From positions 97,932-161,931 of the forward strand of contig JBNKRJ010000094.1 of NCBI GenBank assembly GCA_050296515.1: a stretch of DNA of 64,000 nucleotides, read 5' to 3'. Under the pieces are notes generated by a model that was given only the letters and a program-made list of their open reading frames with translations, did not search any database and had not been told where the DNA came from. Each line of letters begins with the position of its first letter. The first letter of the stretch is position 1. The position numbers and the translations under genes were made by a program. Positions 26,902 to 35,377 of the stretch are shown here, in pieces. Source of the stretch: NBLH01 sp050296515 (GTDB taxonomy: Bacteria; Bacteroidota; Bacteroidia; Bacteroidales; NBLH01).

Positions 26902-27783
26902 TTAATTCAACCAATTCACTTTTTTCAACTCCCGTTTTATCCCTCTTCTGTATTTATATTTTGGATATCCAACAATTAATGAGATAACAGTATCATGATC
27001 ATCGGGAATACTAAATAATTTGCGAAGTTCAGGCGTTTTATTCAACGCTGCAGGAACCAAACCTACTATGGTTGAACCTAAACCCATTGCTTGAGCAGCA
27101 AGAGTTGCATAGGTAACAAAGATAAAAGAATCCTCTTTATGTTCTTCAGAATCCTTATGCGCATGGAAAATTAATAAGGTGTGGGCTCCTCTTGTTATTC
27201 CATCATAATCGCGAGTGATATTCCTATACACACCTTTGGCTATTCTTGGAAGTAAATGATTTCGCAGTGTATTTAGGGTATGTTTTCCTTTTTTTAGCTG
27301 GATGATCTTTCTCATAATGGGATTATGCAACCACCTTTCAAGTTTATTAAAGAAAGCAGACATGAGTGGAAGGCCTTCCATAATTTTATCCCGACTGTTA
27401 ATTACTGCAACCTCAACATGATGATGTGAATCCCCATGAGGAGCAAGCGATACGGCATTTAATATCTTGTCGATGTGTTCCTTTTCAACAGGTTTAGGCT
27501 TAAACCTTCTTACTGAACGACGATATTCAAGCAATGAAAAGAAATCTTCATTGCCTGAGAATTCAAAAAAGTCTTTCTCGTAATCCAATCCATTTGCATA
27601 AATAGATTTTGTTTTGCATACAGCCATGCATTGTCCACAGCCCAGGCATAAATCAAGATTATCAGATCTGAACTTTGTATTATTTGCGTTATCTTTTTCA
27701 AGGACTAAGGCAGGACAAACTTCGGAACAGGCTCCGCATTTCGAACATGTTTCTGTTTCGATATAAAAGTTTGGATTTTTCAT
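26902..27783 (-). CDS. Nitroreductase with N-terminal ferredoxin domain
   Basis: 293 residues. The N-terminal ferredoxin-like part has two cysteine sets, CSKCGACSEVCP and CLGCGQCMAVCK, for two 4Fe-4S clusters. The nitroreductase part has YRRSVRRFKPKPV (FMN phosphate contact), SLAPHGDSHH, and LAAQAMGLGSTIVGL, the usual FMN-binding elements. Such fused enzymes reduce nitro or quinone compounds with electrons from the clusters. Transcribed alone from a -7 box about 70 bp upstream. Confidence 0.88.
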   Translation of the reverse strand: MKNPNFYIETETCSKCGACSEVCPALVLEKDNANNTKFRSDNLDLCLGCGQCMAVCKTKSIYANGLDYEKDFFEFSGNEDFFSLLEYRRSVRRFKPKPVEKEHIDKILNAVSLAPHGDSHHHVEVAVINSRDKIMEGLPLMSAFFNKLERWLHNPIMRKIIQLKKGKHTLNTLRNHLLPRIAKGVYRNITRDYDGITRGAHTLLIFHAHKDSEEHKEDSFIFVTYATLAAQAMGLGSTIVGLVPAALNKTPELRKLFSIPDDHDTVISLIVGYPKYKYRRGIKRELKKVNWLN

Positions 27784-27853
27784 AGCATCAGGTTTAAGGG
27801 ATTATTAGCTAATTTTAAGATAGTATGTTGATGTTGCTAATATACCATCATGT

Positions 27854-27861
27854 CAAAGGTA
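27854..27861 (-). promoter_or_regulatory. -7 box TACCTTTG for the nitroreductase gene
   Basis: An exact TAnnTTTG match on the minus strand, with a predicted leader of about 64 nt. Confidence 0.5.
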
Positions 27862-27887
27862 CGAATTTAGCTTCTGCATTTTTAATC

Positions 27888-28013
27888 TATACTAATCCAG
27901 TTTGAAATATTGTAAATTGAAATTTTAAAGTGACTTTGTATAAGCCGATCGACTGGCAATTTTGGTTTACAAGCTTGTGAAGCAAACCAATTACTAACAG
28001 CGGTTCCAGTATA
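27888..28013 (+). repeat. TATAC repeat, copy 2 of 3 (126 bp)
   Basis: TATACTAATCCAGT ... GGTTCCAGTATA, the same length as copy 1 and about four-fifths identical to it, with the central hairpin conserved (TTGGTTTAC ... AGCAAACCAA). It lies in the 357-bp gap between lon and the nitroreductase gene; between it and lon there is only a weak hairpin at about 28028-28056. Confidence 0.8.
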
Positions 28014-28140
28014 ACACTCTGTTTTACAAAAAAGAGGAAAAGAATACCCAGTAAATTCTCCTCCTCGTAAGTTAAACCTTAATCACATCATAATACTTTA
28101 TAGTGTCAGGTTATAATATGATGCAATGCACTTAATATTC

Positions 28141-30516
28141 CTAATTTTGTATAAACAAATTCTCAGAAATATTGTTTGCCCGTGGTGTGTAAAACATAGG
28201 TTTTGGCATATTGATTTGCAATGCTTCTTTTACCACATCTTCAATAGTTTCAACTATTACAAACTGCAATTGTTTGCGCACATCTTCGGGGATATCATTT
28301 AAATCCTGCTCATTTTCTTTCGACAATAGTATTTTCTTAATCCCTGCCCGATGAGCTGCTAACACTTTTTCTTTTATTCCACCAACAGGCATTACTGTCC
28401 CCCTAAGTGTAATTTCTCCAGTCATGGCAAGTTTCGAATCAACTGGTTTACCTACTATCATCGATGTAAGTGCAGTAAATAATGTAATACCAGCCGATGG
28501 CCCATCTTTCGGAATAGCTCCTGAAGGAACATGTATATGAATATCATTTTTTGAAAAGTCAAACGAATCAGCCATTGCTGAAAGTCTTGAGCGAATTAAG
28601 CTTAATGATATCCTTGCAGATTCTTTCATCACATCACCCAATTGCCCGGTTAGGAGCAACTCACCTTTTCCTTTCATATAGGTGCTTTCGATGAATAAAA
28701 TATCTCCACCTACTGGTGTCCATGCCAATCCGGTGACCACACCAGGTACATTTTCCTTCAATGCATCTTCGTATCTTACTTTTTGTCGACCTAAAATATC
28801 ATACAACATATCTTCCTTAATAGTGTAAGGTGTTTTCACTTTGCCAGAAACAATCCTCTCCACTGCAACACGTACAATTTTCGCCAACTGCTTTTTTAGT
28901 CCCCTTACTCCTGCCTCGTGCGTGTATTTTTCAATAATGGTTTCCATGGCTTTCTCTTCTAAAATCAGCTGTTCGGATTCCAAACCAAGATCTTCAAGTA
29001 CTTCATTCAACAAGTGATTGATACCAATGTGCTTTTTTTCATTATTTGTGTAACTGGATATTTCAATCACCTCCATCCTATCCAGCAATGGGCCTGGTAT
29101 AGAGTTTAATGAATTTGCTGTAGCAATAAAAAACACCTCTGATAAATCATAGGGAACTTCGAGGTAATGATCAGCAAATGTGTCATTTTGCTCAGGATCA
29201 AGTACTTCTAATAATGCACTGGCAGGATCACCACTGTATCCCATCATCAGTTTATCTACTTCGTCCAGAACAAAGACCGGATTCTTTTCGCCTGCTTTTT
29301 TCATTCCTTGGATAATTCTTCCAGGCAGTGCTCCTATGTATGTACGACGATGTCCTCTTATTTCAGCTTCATCCCTGATACCTCCAAGGCTGATGCGAAC
29401 ATACTTTCGATCCATGGCATGCGCAATACTCTTTCCAAGGCTGGTTTTTCCAGTTCCGGGAGGGCCAATCAATAAAAGAATAGATCCTTTTTTACCTTTT
29501 TTTAATGACATCACAGCAAGGTGCTGAATAATTCGATCTTTCACCTTCTCTAAGCCATAATGTTCATTATCAAGTATTTCTCTTGCCTTATTGATATCAA
29601 TATCTTTTCCTTCAACGGGTTTCCAGGGCAAAGCCACCAATAAGTCCAGATAATTTTGAACAATTGTTGTTTCATGATTTTGCGAACCAAAGCTTTCCAG
29701 TTTTTCCAACTGTTCCAGGGCAACTTCTTCAACTTCGTGAGGCATTTGAGCCTCTTCAATTAGCTTTCGATAATCTTTCTTTTTCGAAGGATTATCATCC
29801 TGGCCTAATTCCTCTTGTATGGCCTTTAATTGTTCTTTTAGTAATGCCTCCCGGTTAGATTTATTTACTTTTTTATTGAACTTTTGAGCCATTTCAATTT
29901 GTAACTCAATTTTTTCCTTTTGTTTGGTCAGTAAATCCATGAACTTCAACCCCATCTTTCTTCTCGAATTTTCTTCAAGAATTTCCTGTAGCTCTGGGAC
30001 TTTTGCCTGCAAATATGGAATAATACTGTTTATCAATTCTTCAAGTGTATTAAGTGGTTCAATCGCACTAATAAACTGTCCGCCACCTCTTAATTTCAGA
30101 CTAATTTCACCTACAAACTTTTTTATAAAGTCCACCATATTGACCTCATTGGATTTACTCACATCATCAATGTTTTCAATTATTGAATACTGAGCAGTAA
30201 TATCTGCCCCACCAATAAACAATTTTTCTATCTGAACTTTGTGCAATGCTTTCACGTGAATAAAATATCCTTTATCCAAGGATTGCAATGATTCTAACCT
30301 CAACAAGGTTCCAACCTTATAGAAATCCTTTTCATCATACTCATCCAGATTTGAATCGTTTTTTACGGCCAGCCCAACAAGGTAGTTATTTTGGTTTTCG
30401 AACAACGTTTTTATTTTGCGTCCTTCTTCTTTGTCAATGGCTAGCCTGGTTTTCATATTTGGGAATATTACCGTATCTAATAATGGCAATACCCATTGTT
30501 CTTGTTTGTTTTCCAT
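28141..30516 (-). CDS. lon: ATP-dependent protease La (Lon)
   Basis: The 791-residue protein has the N-terminal LON substrate-binding domain (LPLLDTVIFPNMKTRLAI), a AAA+ domain with Walker A GPPGTGKTS at about 347-355 and Walker B FVLDEVDK, and the peptidase domain with catalytic Ser in PKDGPSAG near 674 and Lys in GGIKEKVLAAHRAG near 715. LonA-type. It degrades damaged and regulatory proteins in the cytosol. It follows marR on the same strand by 51 bp, in which a perfect palindrome lies, so the two may be co-regulated. Confidence 0.97.
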   Translation of the reverse strand: MENKQEQWVLPLLDTVIFPNMKTRLAIDKEEGRKIKTLFENQNNYLVGLAVKNDSNLDEYDEKDFYKVGTLLRLESLQSLDKGYFIHVKALHKVQIEKLFIGGADITAQYSIIENIDDVSKSNEVNMVDFIKKFVGEISLKLRGGGQFISAIEPLNTLEELINSIIPYLQAKVPELQEILEENSRRKMGLKFMDLLTKQKEKIELQIEMAQKFNKKVNKSNREALLKEQLKAIQEELGQDDNPSKKKDYRKLIEEAQMPHEVEEVALEQLEKLESFGSQNHETTIVQNYLDLLVALPWKPVEGKDIDINKAREILDNEHYGLEKVKDRIIQHLAVMSLKKGKKGSILLLIGPPGTGKTSLGKSIAHAMDRKYVRISLGGIRDEAEIRGHRRTYIGALPGRIIQGMKKAGEKNPVFVLDEVDKLMMGYSGDPASALLEVLDPEQNDTFADHYLEVPYDLSEVFFIATANSLNSIPGPLLDRMEVIEISSYTNNEKKHIGINHLLNEVLEDLGLESEQLILEEKAMETIIEKYTHEAGVRGLKKQLAKIVRVAVERIVSGKVKTPYTIKEDMLYDILGRQKVRYEDALKENVPGVVTGLAWTPVGGDILFIESTYMKGKGELLLTGQLGDVMKESARISLSLIRSRLSAMADSFDFSKNDIHIHVPSGAIPKDGPSAGITLFTALTSMIVGKPVDSKLAMTGEITLRGTVMPVGGIKEKVLAAHRAGIKKILLSKENEQDLNDIPEDVRKQLQFVIVETIEDVVKEALQINMPKPMFYTPRANNISENLFIQN

Positions 30517-30530
30517 AAGTTTTATTTTAT

Positions 30531-30551
30531 TAGTTAGTTTTTACCTAACTA
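30531..30551. promoter_or_regulatory. Palindromic operator candidate TAGTTAG-N7-CTAACTA
   Basis: A perfect 7-bp inverted repeat with a 7-bp spacer lies 15 bp upstream of the lon ATG and 17 bp after the marR stop. The size suits a MarR dimer site. A related half-site, TTTAGTTGG, lies just upstream of the marR ATG. Confidence 0.45.
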
Positions 30552-30567
30552 TTTAATTAAAAAAATA

Positions 30568-30987
30568 TTACTTCACTTTATTAAATAGTTCAACCAAAGT
30601 ATCAACTTCTTCATTGTTTAATGATTTCATTACTCTTTCAATCAAATTCTTTACAGATGTTGCTTCTTTTCTGGCAATCTTCATGCCCTTTTCTGTTAAC
30701 CTGATATAAGACACCCTACCATCAGCAGTACATTTTTCTTTGTAAACACAGTTGAAACCCTGAAGTTTATTGATTAAATCACTTACGGAAGGTTTAGTTA
30801 TTTTTGTAATTTCAGCAAGCTGACTAAATGTCATACTATCATGTTTATCGATAACTTTTAAGTAATTTATCTGCTTAACTGTCATCTCAGCAATATCAGC
30901 TTTCTCACAAACTTTGCTTGCACAATCATCTCTAATTGTCATTAAATAGTTAAAAGCCTCTAACAATTGTTCTTTTTTCGAAGACAT
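30568..30987 (-). CDS. MarR family transcriptional regulator
   Basis: 139 residues with a winged helix: MTFSQLAEITKITKPSVSDL is the recognition-helix segment and GRVSYIRLTEKG the wing. The N-terminus carries Cys residues (DDCASKVC) that could respond to redox or bind metal. The position of a palindrome next to lon suggests it controls lon, itself or both. Ligand unknown. Confidence 0.88.
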   Translation of the reverse strand: MSSKKEQLLEAFNYLMTIRDDCASKVCEKADIAEMTVKQINYLKVIDKHDSMTFSQLAEITKITKPSVSDLINKLQGFNCVYKEKCTADGRVSYIRLTEKGMKIARKEATSVKNLIERVMKSLNNEEVDTLVELFNKVK

Positions 30988-31017
30988 TATAAATCCAACT
31001 AAATTCTAAAACCATCG

Positions 31018-31025
31018 CAAAGGTA
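31018..31025 (-). promoter_or_regulatory. -7 box TACCTTTG for marR
   Basis: An exact TAnnTTTG match on the minus strand, 31 bp before the marR ATG. Confidence 0.5.
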
Positions 31026-31148
31026 CTGATTATTTGCTTTTTAAGAAACACAATCACAATCTTAACATATTTCGAATATTCCAATGGTTACCATTTTCCA
31101 AATATTACATAAATAAAAGATTGATTCATTTATAAAGCAACTTAAATC

Positions 31149-31331
31149 ATGGGAAAAAGAAAAAGAAGGTTGATTCTGTTTATTATTTTATTGATCATCT
31201 TAATGTTTGTTTTTATTGACCCTGATGCTCATGATTGGATGAAAAACTGGGGAAATTATCTTGGAATTGTTACAGGAATATTTTTAGTTGGTTCTTTGCT
31301 TTTTTCTAATACATCATCTAAAAATGAATAG
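31149..31331 (+). CDS. Small two-helix membrane protein
   Basis: 60 residues: basic N-terminus MGKRKRR, hydrophobic segments at about 8-22 and 36-53, and the acidic loop DPDAHDWMKNWGN between. No family recalled. It is divergent from marR and convergent with actF. Confidence 0.45.
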   Translation: MGKRKRRLILFIILLIILMFVFIDPDAHDWMKNWGNYLGIVTGIFLVGSLLFSNTSSKNE

Positions 31332-31372
31332 AAGCCAAAGTAATCGAAACTTTCCACTTAAAATTGATAAAC

Positions 31373-31410
31373 AAAAAAAAGGGGGAACACTTATAAAGCA
31401 TTCCCCCCTT
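31373..31410 (-). terminator. Terminator of the act operon
   Basis: On the minus strand AAGGGGGGAA and TTCCCCCTT form a strong stem followed by eight T residues, 18 bp past the actF stop. Confidence 0.88.
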
Positions 31411-31427
31411 CATGCAAATCTAATATC

Positions 31428-32594
31428 TTAATGTAATTTATGTTTAATACTTTCTGCTAAATATGGATGATTTTCCGGAATAATAGCAGCTTTTGAAAGT
31501 GTTCTGCCTACAACAAACATAAATGCACCAGCAAATCCTAAAAAGCTTCCAATTTCAATAAACCCAACTGTGTTTACACCAGTTGTTCCCGGCATAATCT
31601 GTAGATACATGTCAATCCAATGTCCAATTAGCAACAACGATGCTGTAAGTAATAAGGCTTTAGGATTCTTGGCTATCTTATTCAACATCAAAAATGTAAA
31701 TGGGAATGCCCAGTTAATAATTATGTCCAACAAAAATGGAGTAGTCCAGCCTTCTTGGAGCAACTTAGTGTAATACATGGTTTCTTCAGGCATATTTGCA
31801 TACCAAATCAACATGTACTGAGAATACCAAAGATATCCATAAACAATACTTAACATGAAAAGATACTTCGAGAAATCATGTCTGTGATATTGGTTCATTT
31901 TCGGGAAATAACCCAGTTTATGTAGAACAAGTACCAGAATGATAATGGTTGCACTTCCGTGATAAAATGCTGATGCAAAATTCTTTACTGAAAACAAAGT
32001 ACTGAACCAATGAGAGTTGATTGACATTATCCAATCAATGGTTCCTAAAACAAATGAAAAAGCAAGAATGAAAATAAACACTTTAGAATAATGTTCGCTT
32101 TTCTTAAAGTACTCTAACCCACCGGTTTTGTCTTCTAACAAAGAATATTTACGAAGTAACATAGTCATTAACACCCAAAGACCAACAAAAAGAACATACC
32201 TGACAATCATAAACGGAAGATTCAAATACGGTTCTTTCCATTTTAATAACTCATCATGCTCAACAGCTTCTTGATGAGACCAATGGTATAACGAATGAGC
32301 ACCAAATATTAAAACCAAAGACAAAAGGATTACGCCAACCGGTATAAATGAACTAATTGCCTCAGGCACTCTCTTAAACATTGCCGACCAACCAGATTGT
32401 GAAATGTACTGAATAGCTAAAAAGAAAGCAGCACCTATGGCTAAGGTCAGAAAATAATAGCTTCCTAGCAGATAGTTTGCCCATGCTCTTTGCGGATTAC
32501 TAACAAAACCCACAATTAGCGCAATTACCCCCACAGCTATTAAACCAAACGATAGGTACTTAAATTTTGGCGATATTGTAACTCTATTATCCAT
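31428..32594 (-). CDS. actF: Alternative complex III subunit ActF, membrane quinol-interacting subunit
   Basis: The 388-residue, ten-helix NrfD-like membrane protein closes the act operon. PEAISSFIPVGVILL, LYHWSHQEAVEHDELL and WIMSINSHWFSTLFSVKNFASAFYHG are conserved ActF segments. With ActC it forms the membrane part of alternative complex III, which oxidises menaquinol and passes electrons to cytochrome c or directly to an oxidase. No cytochrome oxidase gene follows in this window. It is 68 bp from actE. Confidence 0.9.
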   Translation of the reverse strand: MDNRVTISPKFKYLSFGLIAVGVIALIVGFVSNPQRAWANYLLGSYYFLTLAIGAAFFLAIQYISQSGWSAMFKRVPEAISSFIPVGVILLSLVLIFGAHSLYHWSHQEAVEHDELLKWKEPYLNLPFMIVRYVLFVGLWVLMTMLLRKYSLLEDKTGGLEYFKKSEHYSKVFIFILAFSFVLGTIDWIMSINSHWFSTLFSVKNFASAFYHGSATIIILVLVLHKLGYFPKMNQYHRHDFSKYLFMLSIVYGYLWYSQYMLIWYANMPEETMYYTKLLQEGWTTPFLLDIIINWAFPFTFLMLNKIAKNPKALLLTASLLLIGHWIDMYLQIMPGTTGVNTVGFIEIGSFLGFAGAFMFVVGRTLSKAAIIPENHPYLAESIKHKLH

Positions 32595-32662
32595 TTTTCA
32601 ACATTTTGAACTTTATTCCTCGTCTTATTATTTTTCTTTAATGAATTATAGCTGATAAATCC

Positions 32663-33241
32663 CTACTTTACCTTTGTTGATAATCCATTTTTAATATAAT
32701 CTACAATCATCCAGCGATTGTCTACTTTTATCTGGGGTCCATGTGCACCCATTAAGCCTGAAACAGAACCAGTTGTAATGATGTGGAAAATTTCTCCATC
32801 TGCAAAATTTTGCACTCTGTCTGAGGTCAGGTCAATTGGCTTTGCTGTAAATTTACCGTTTGTCACAATGGTTCCATCTCCTTTTCCTCCGGTTCCATGA
32901 CAAATAGCACAATAAATATCAAACTGAGCTTTACCTTGAGTTAACGATTCTTTTGTTTTTGGAATTGGGTTTTTCAATTCAACACCAGCTCTTGTTTGTT
33001 CGTCAGCAGACCTTGCTTTATAAGAATAAGGCATTTGCCCTCTGGCAATAGTACCTTCAACCGGTAACTGATTAGTTTTACCATCTTTAAAAAAGGGGTT
33101 TTCACTATCCGTTTCATAAGCTGAAGACACAACCATGTCATTAAAATACTGATAACCAGGCGTATTCCTGTCATGAGCACATGAACTTAAAACCAAAGCA
33201 ATTATTCCCAGCCCAAATAAATATTGTATCGTTTTAAACAT
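32663..33241 (-). CDS. actE: Alternative complex III subunit ActE, monohaem cytochrome c lipoprotein
   Basis: 192 residues with lipobox LSSC (about Cys21). One haem motif CAICH in FDIYCAICHGTGGKGDG and a downstream Met in GLMGAHG as candidate axial ligand. The N-terminal MPYSYKARSADEQTRAG stretch is typical of ActE. It would carry electrons from ActB/ActA outward. Gap to actD is 37 bp. Confidence 0.9.
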   Translation of the reverse strand: MFKTIQYLFGLGIIALVLSSCAHDRNTPGYQYFNDMVVSSAYETDSENPFFKDGKTNQLPVEGTIARGQMPYSYKARSADEQTRAGVELKNPIPKTKESLTQGKAQFDIYCAICHGTGGKGDGTIVTNGKFTAKPIDLTSDRVQNFADGEIFHIITTGSVSGLMGAHGPQIKVDNRWMIVDYIKNGLSTKVK

Positions 33242-33278
33242 AACTATCTAATTGTTTTTCTACAGTTTTCTAACTTTT

Positions 33279-33812
33279 TTAATGATCGTCTTCCTCTTCA
33301 ACTTCCCTTTCATCTATTTCAATAGCACCAGTATTTTGCAGCACTCCGGTGATGTTTGCAGCTTCCTCATCAGTCATTTTTTCTGTTTTGTTTACCACCA
33401 AAACAAACTTATCATCAGTAATATCCGGATGATACATTTTTGCAACTTTACCAGGTCCTTTATTATCACGAACAAAAAACGCTATTAAAGAGCTAAGTAC
33501 AGTGACAAAAATTGTTGCAACAAACATGATAACAACAAATGTTAAACTTAAATAAGGTTTACCACCTATTACCAAAGGATAGCTTAAAACAGAAGTATAA
33601 TACAAAAACAAGAAAGTCAGACTTACACCAATCACTCCAAATCCAAAAGCGAAATATGGAAAATTTGTTTTAATACCCATTGCTTCAATGATTCCAAATA
33701 CAGGGTAAGGTGTGTAAGCATCCTTAACCTTAATGCCTTTTTCTTTAAGCTGGTTAATCGCAGTAACCACGTTTTCCTCTTCGGTATATACTCCAATTAT
33801 ATCTTTTTGCAT
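33279..33812 (-). CDS. actD: Alternative complex III subunit ActD (DUF3341)
   Basis: 177 residues. The cytosolic N-terminus IGVYTEEENVVTAINQLKEKGIKVKDAYTPYPVFGIIEAMG is the DUF3341 hallmark, followed by two membrane helices. ActD stabilises the membrane module. It lies 50 bp after actC on the same strand. Confidence 0.9.
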   Translation of the reverse strand: MQKDIIGVYTEEENVVTAINQLKEKGIKVKDAYTPYPVFGIIEAMGIKTNFPYFAFGFGVIGVSLTFLFLYYTSVLSYPLVIGGKPYLSLTFVVIMFVATIFVTVLSSLIAFFVRDNKGPGKVAKMYHPDITDDKFVLVVNKTEKMTDEEAANITGVLQNTGAIEIDEREVEEEDDH

Positions 33813-33862
33813 AGCATATTTTGTTTCTTGTTAAGCGCTCTTATTTGATCAAAACTAAATTA

Positions 33863-35242
33863 CTAATGTCCACCATTTCCTTTTTCGCTAGTAGGTTTTA
33901 AGATGCTCTTCACCTCACTAGCAGCAATCATTGGAACGTATTTAAAGAAAGCCAAAACTCCAACAAAAAACAGACCTAATGTTCCAATGAACAGCATTAC
34001 TTCAATATGAGTTGGTGTATAATCAGCCCAATTTGAAGGTAAATAGTCTTTTGAAAGTGATGTAACAACAATTACATATCTTTCGAACCACATACCAATA
34101 TTAATTATGATAGACATGATGAACACAACACCAATATTCTTCCTGATTTTTTTGAACCAGAACAACTGAGGTACCAATGCATTTGAACTAAACATAATCC
34201 AAAACGCCCACCAGTAATCACCAGTAATACGGTTCATAAAGAATGTGTAATATTCATATTCACTACCAGAATACCAAGCGATGAAAATTTCAGTCATGTA
34301 TGCCGTACCCATAATTAAACTGATGAAAGTTAAAATACGGCCAATGGCATCCAAGTGTCCATCAGTTACATACTCCTTGAATTTAAAGAATTTTCGAATA
34401 ATAATCATTAAAGTCAACACCATGGCAAACCCTGAAAAAATCGCCCCAATCACAAAGTATGGAGGGAAGATTGTGGTGTGCCAACCAGGCATAACAGAAG
34501 TTGCAAAGTCCATGGATACAATAGAGTGAACAGCAATTACCAAAGGAGCGGTCATTCCACCCAATATCATTGCCAATGCTTCAAAGCGCAACCATGTTCG
34601 GGTGCTTCCGTCCCAACCAAATGCAAGTAATCCATAAATCTTTTCGCGTATTTTTGCACCAGCTTTATTAGCACGGTCACGTATAGTCGCAAAATCAGGA
34701 ATCATACCTACATACCAGAAAGTAGCCGAAGCCATTAAATAGGTACTAATTGCTACCACATCCCAGAATAATGGTGAATTAAAGTTCACCCATAACGGAC
34801 CTCTAGTGTTTGGATAAGGTAAGATGTAAAAAGCAAACCAGATACGTCCCATGTGAATCAATGGGAAAATACCTGCTGCCAATACTGCGAAAACTGTCAT
34901 TGCCTCTGCAGCCCGGTTAATTGAAGTACGCCATTTCTGTCTTAAAATCAACAAGAAAATTGAGAATGCAGTACCGGCATGTCCAATACCAATCCACCAA
35001 ACAAAGTTGATAATCGCCCATCCCCAGGCTACTGAATTATTTAATCCCCACGTACCAATTCCTTGTGTAACAGTTATATATCCAGCATACACACCTGCAA
35101 GAAGCATTAGTGTGGATATAATCATTGCCGGATACCACCATTTTTTTGGTTTCTTTTCAACCGGAGTAGAGATATCTTCAGAAATCTGATGAAAATCTTT
35201 ATTGCCATCAATTAAAATTCCTCTTACCTTAACGTCATACAT
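33863..35242 (-). CDS. actC: Alternative complex III subunit ActC, NrfD-like quinol-binding membrane subunit
   Basis: 459 residues with about ten membrane helices. SVAWGWAIINFVWWIGIGHAGTAFSIFLLILRQKWR, VDMG-like region HMGRIWFAFYILPYPN and the conserved GPLWVNFNSPLFWDVVAI are NrfD/ActC motifs. It is thought to host the menaquinol site. A tandem heptamer repeat lies just upstream, between actC and actB. Confidence 0.92.
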   Translation of the reverse strand: MYDVKVRGILIDGNKDFHQISEDISTPVEKKPKKWWYPAMIISTLMLLAGVYAGYITVTQGIGTWGLNNSVAWGWAIINFVWWIGIGHAGTAFSIFLLILRQKWRTSINRAAEAMTVFAVLAAGIFPLIHMGRIWFAFYILPYPNTRGPLWVNFNSPLFWDVVAISTYLMASATFWYVGMIPDFATIRDRANKAGAKIREKIYGLLAFGWDGSTRTWLRFEALAMILGGMTAPLVIAVHSIVSMDFATSVMPGWHTTIFPPYFVIGAIFSGFAMVLTLMIIIRKFFKFKEYVTDGHLDAIGRILTFISLIMGTAYMTEIFIAWYSGSEYEYYTFFMNRITGDYWWAFWIMFSSNALVPQLFWFKKIRKNIGVVFIMSIIINIGMWFERYVIVVTSLSKDYLPSNWADYTPTHIEVMLFIGTLGLFFVGVLAFFKYVPMIAASEVKSILKPTSEKGNGGH

Positions 35243-35250
35243 ATTCTAAA

Positions 35251-35285
35251 AGAAATTAGAAATTAGAAATTAGAAATTAGAAATT
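35251..35285. repeat. Five tandem AGAAATT heptamers in the actB-actC gap
   Basis: AGAAATT is repeated five times without error, beginning 9 bp upstream of the actC ATG. On the minus strand this is AATTTCT repeated directly before the coding start, so copy number would change the distance between any ribosome-binding determinants and actC. Confidence 0.9.
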
Positions 35286-35377
35286 GTTTTCATCTTTTGC
35301 ACAATTGACTAAACCTAATCCCAATTTTATTTTTATTATTTAATATACAAATACACTACGTTCAAAATTCCAAATTA

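Noticed and set aside
28028..28056. Possible lon terminator
   Set aside because: The stem is imperfect and lies over 80 bp beyond the stop; support is weak.
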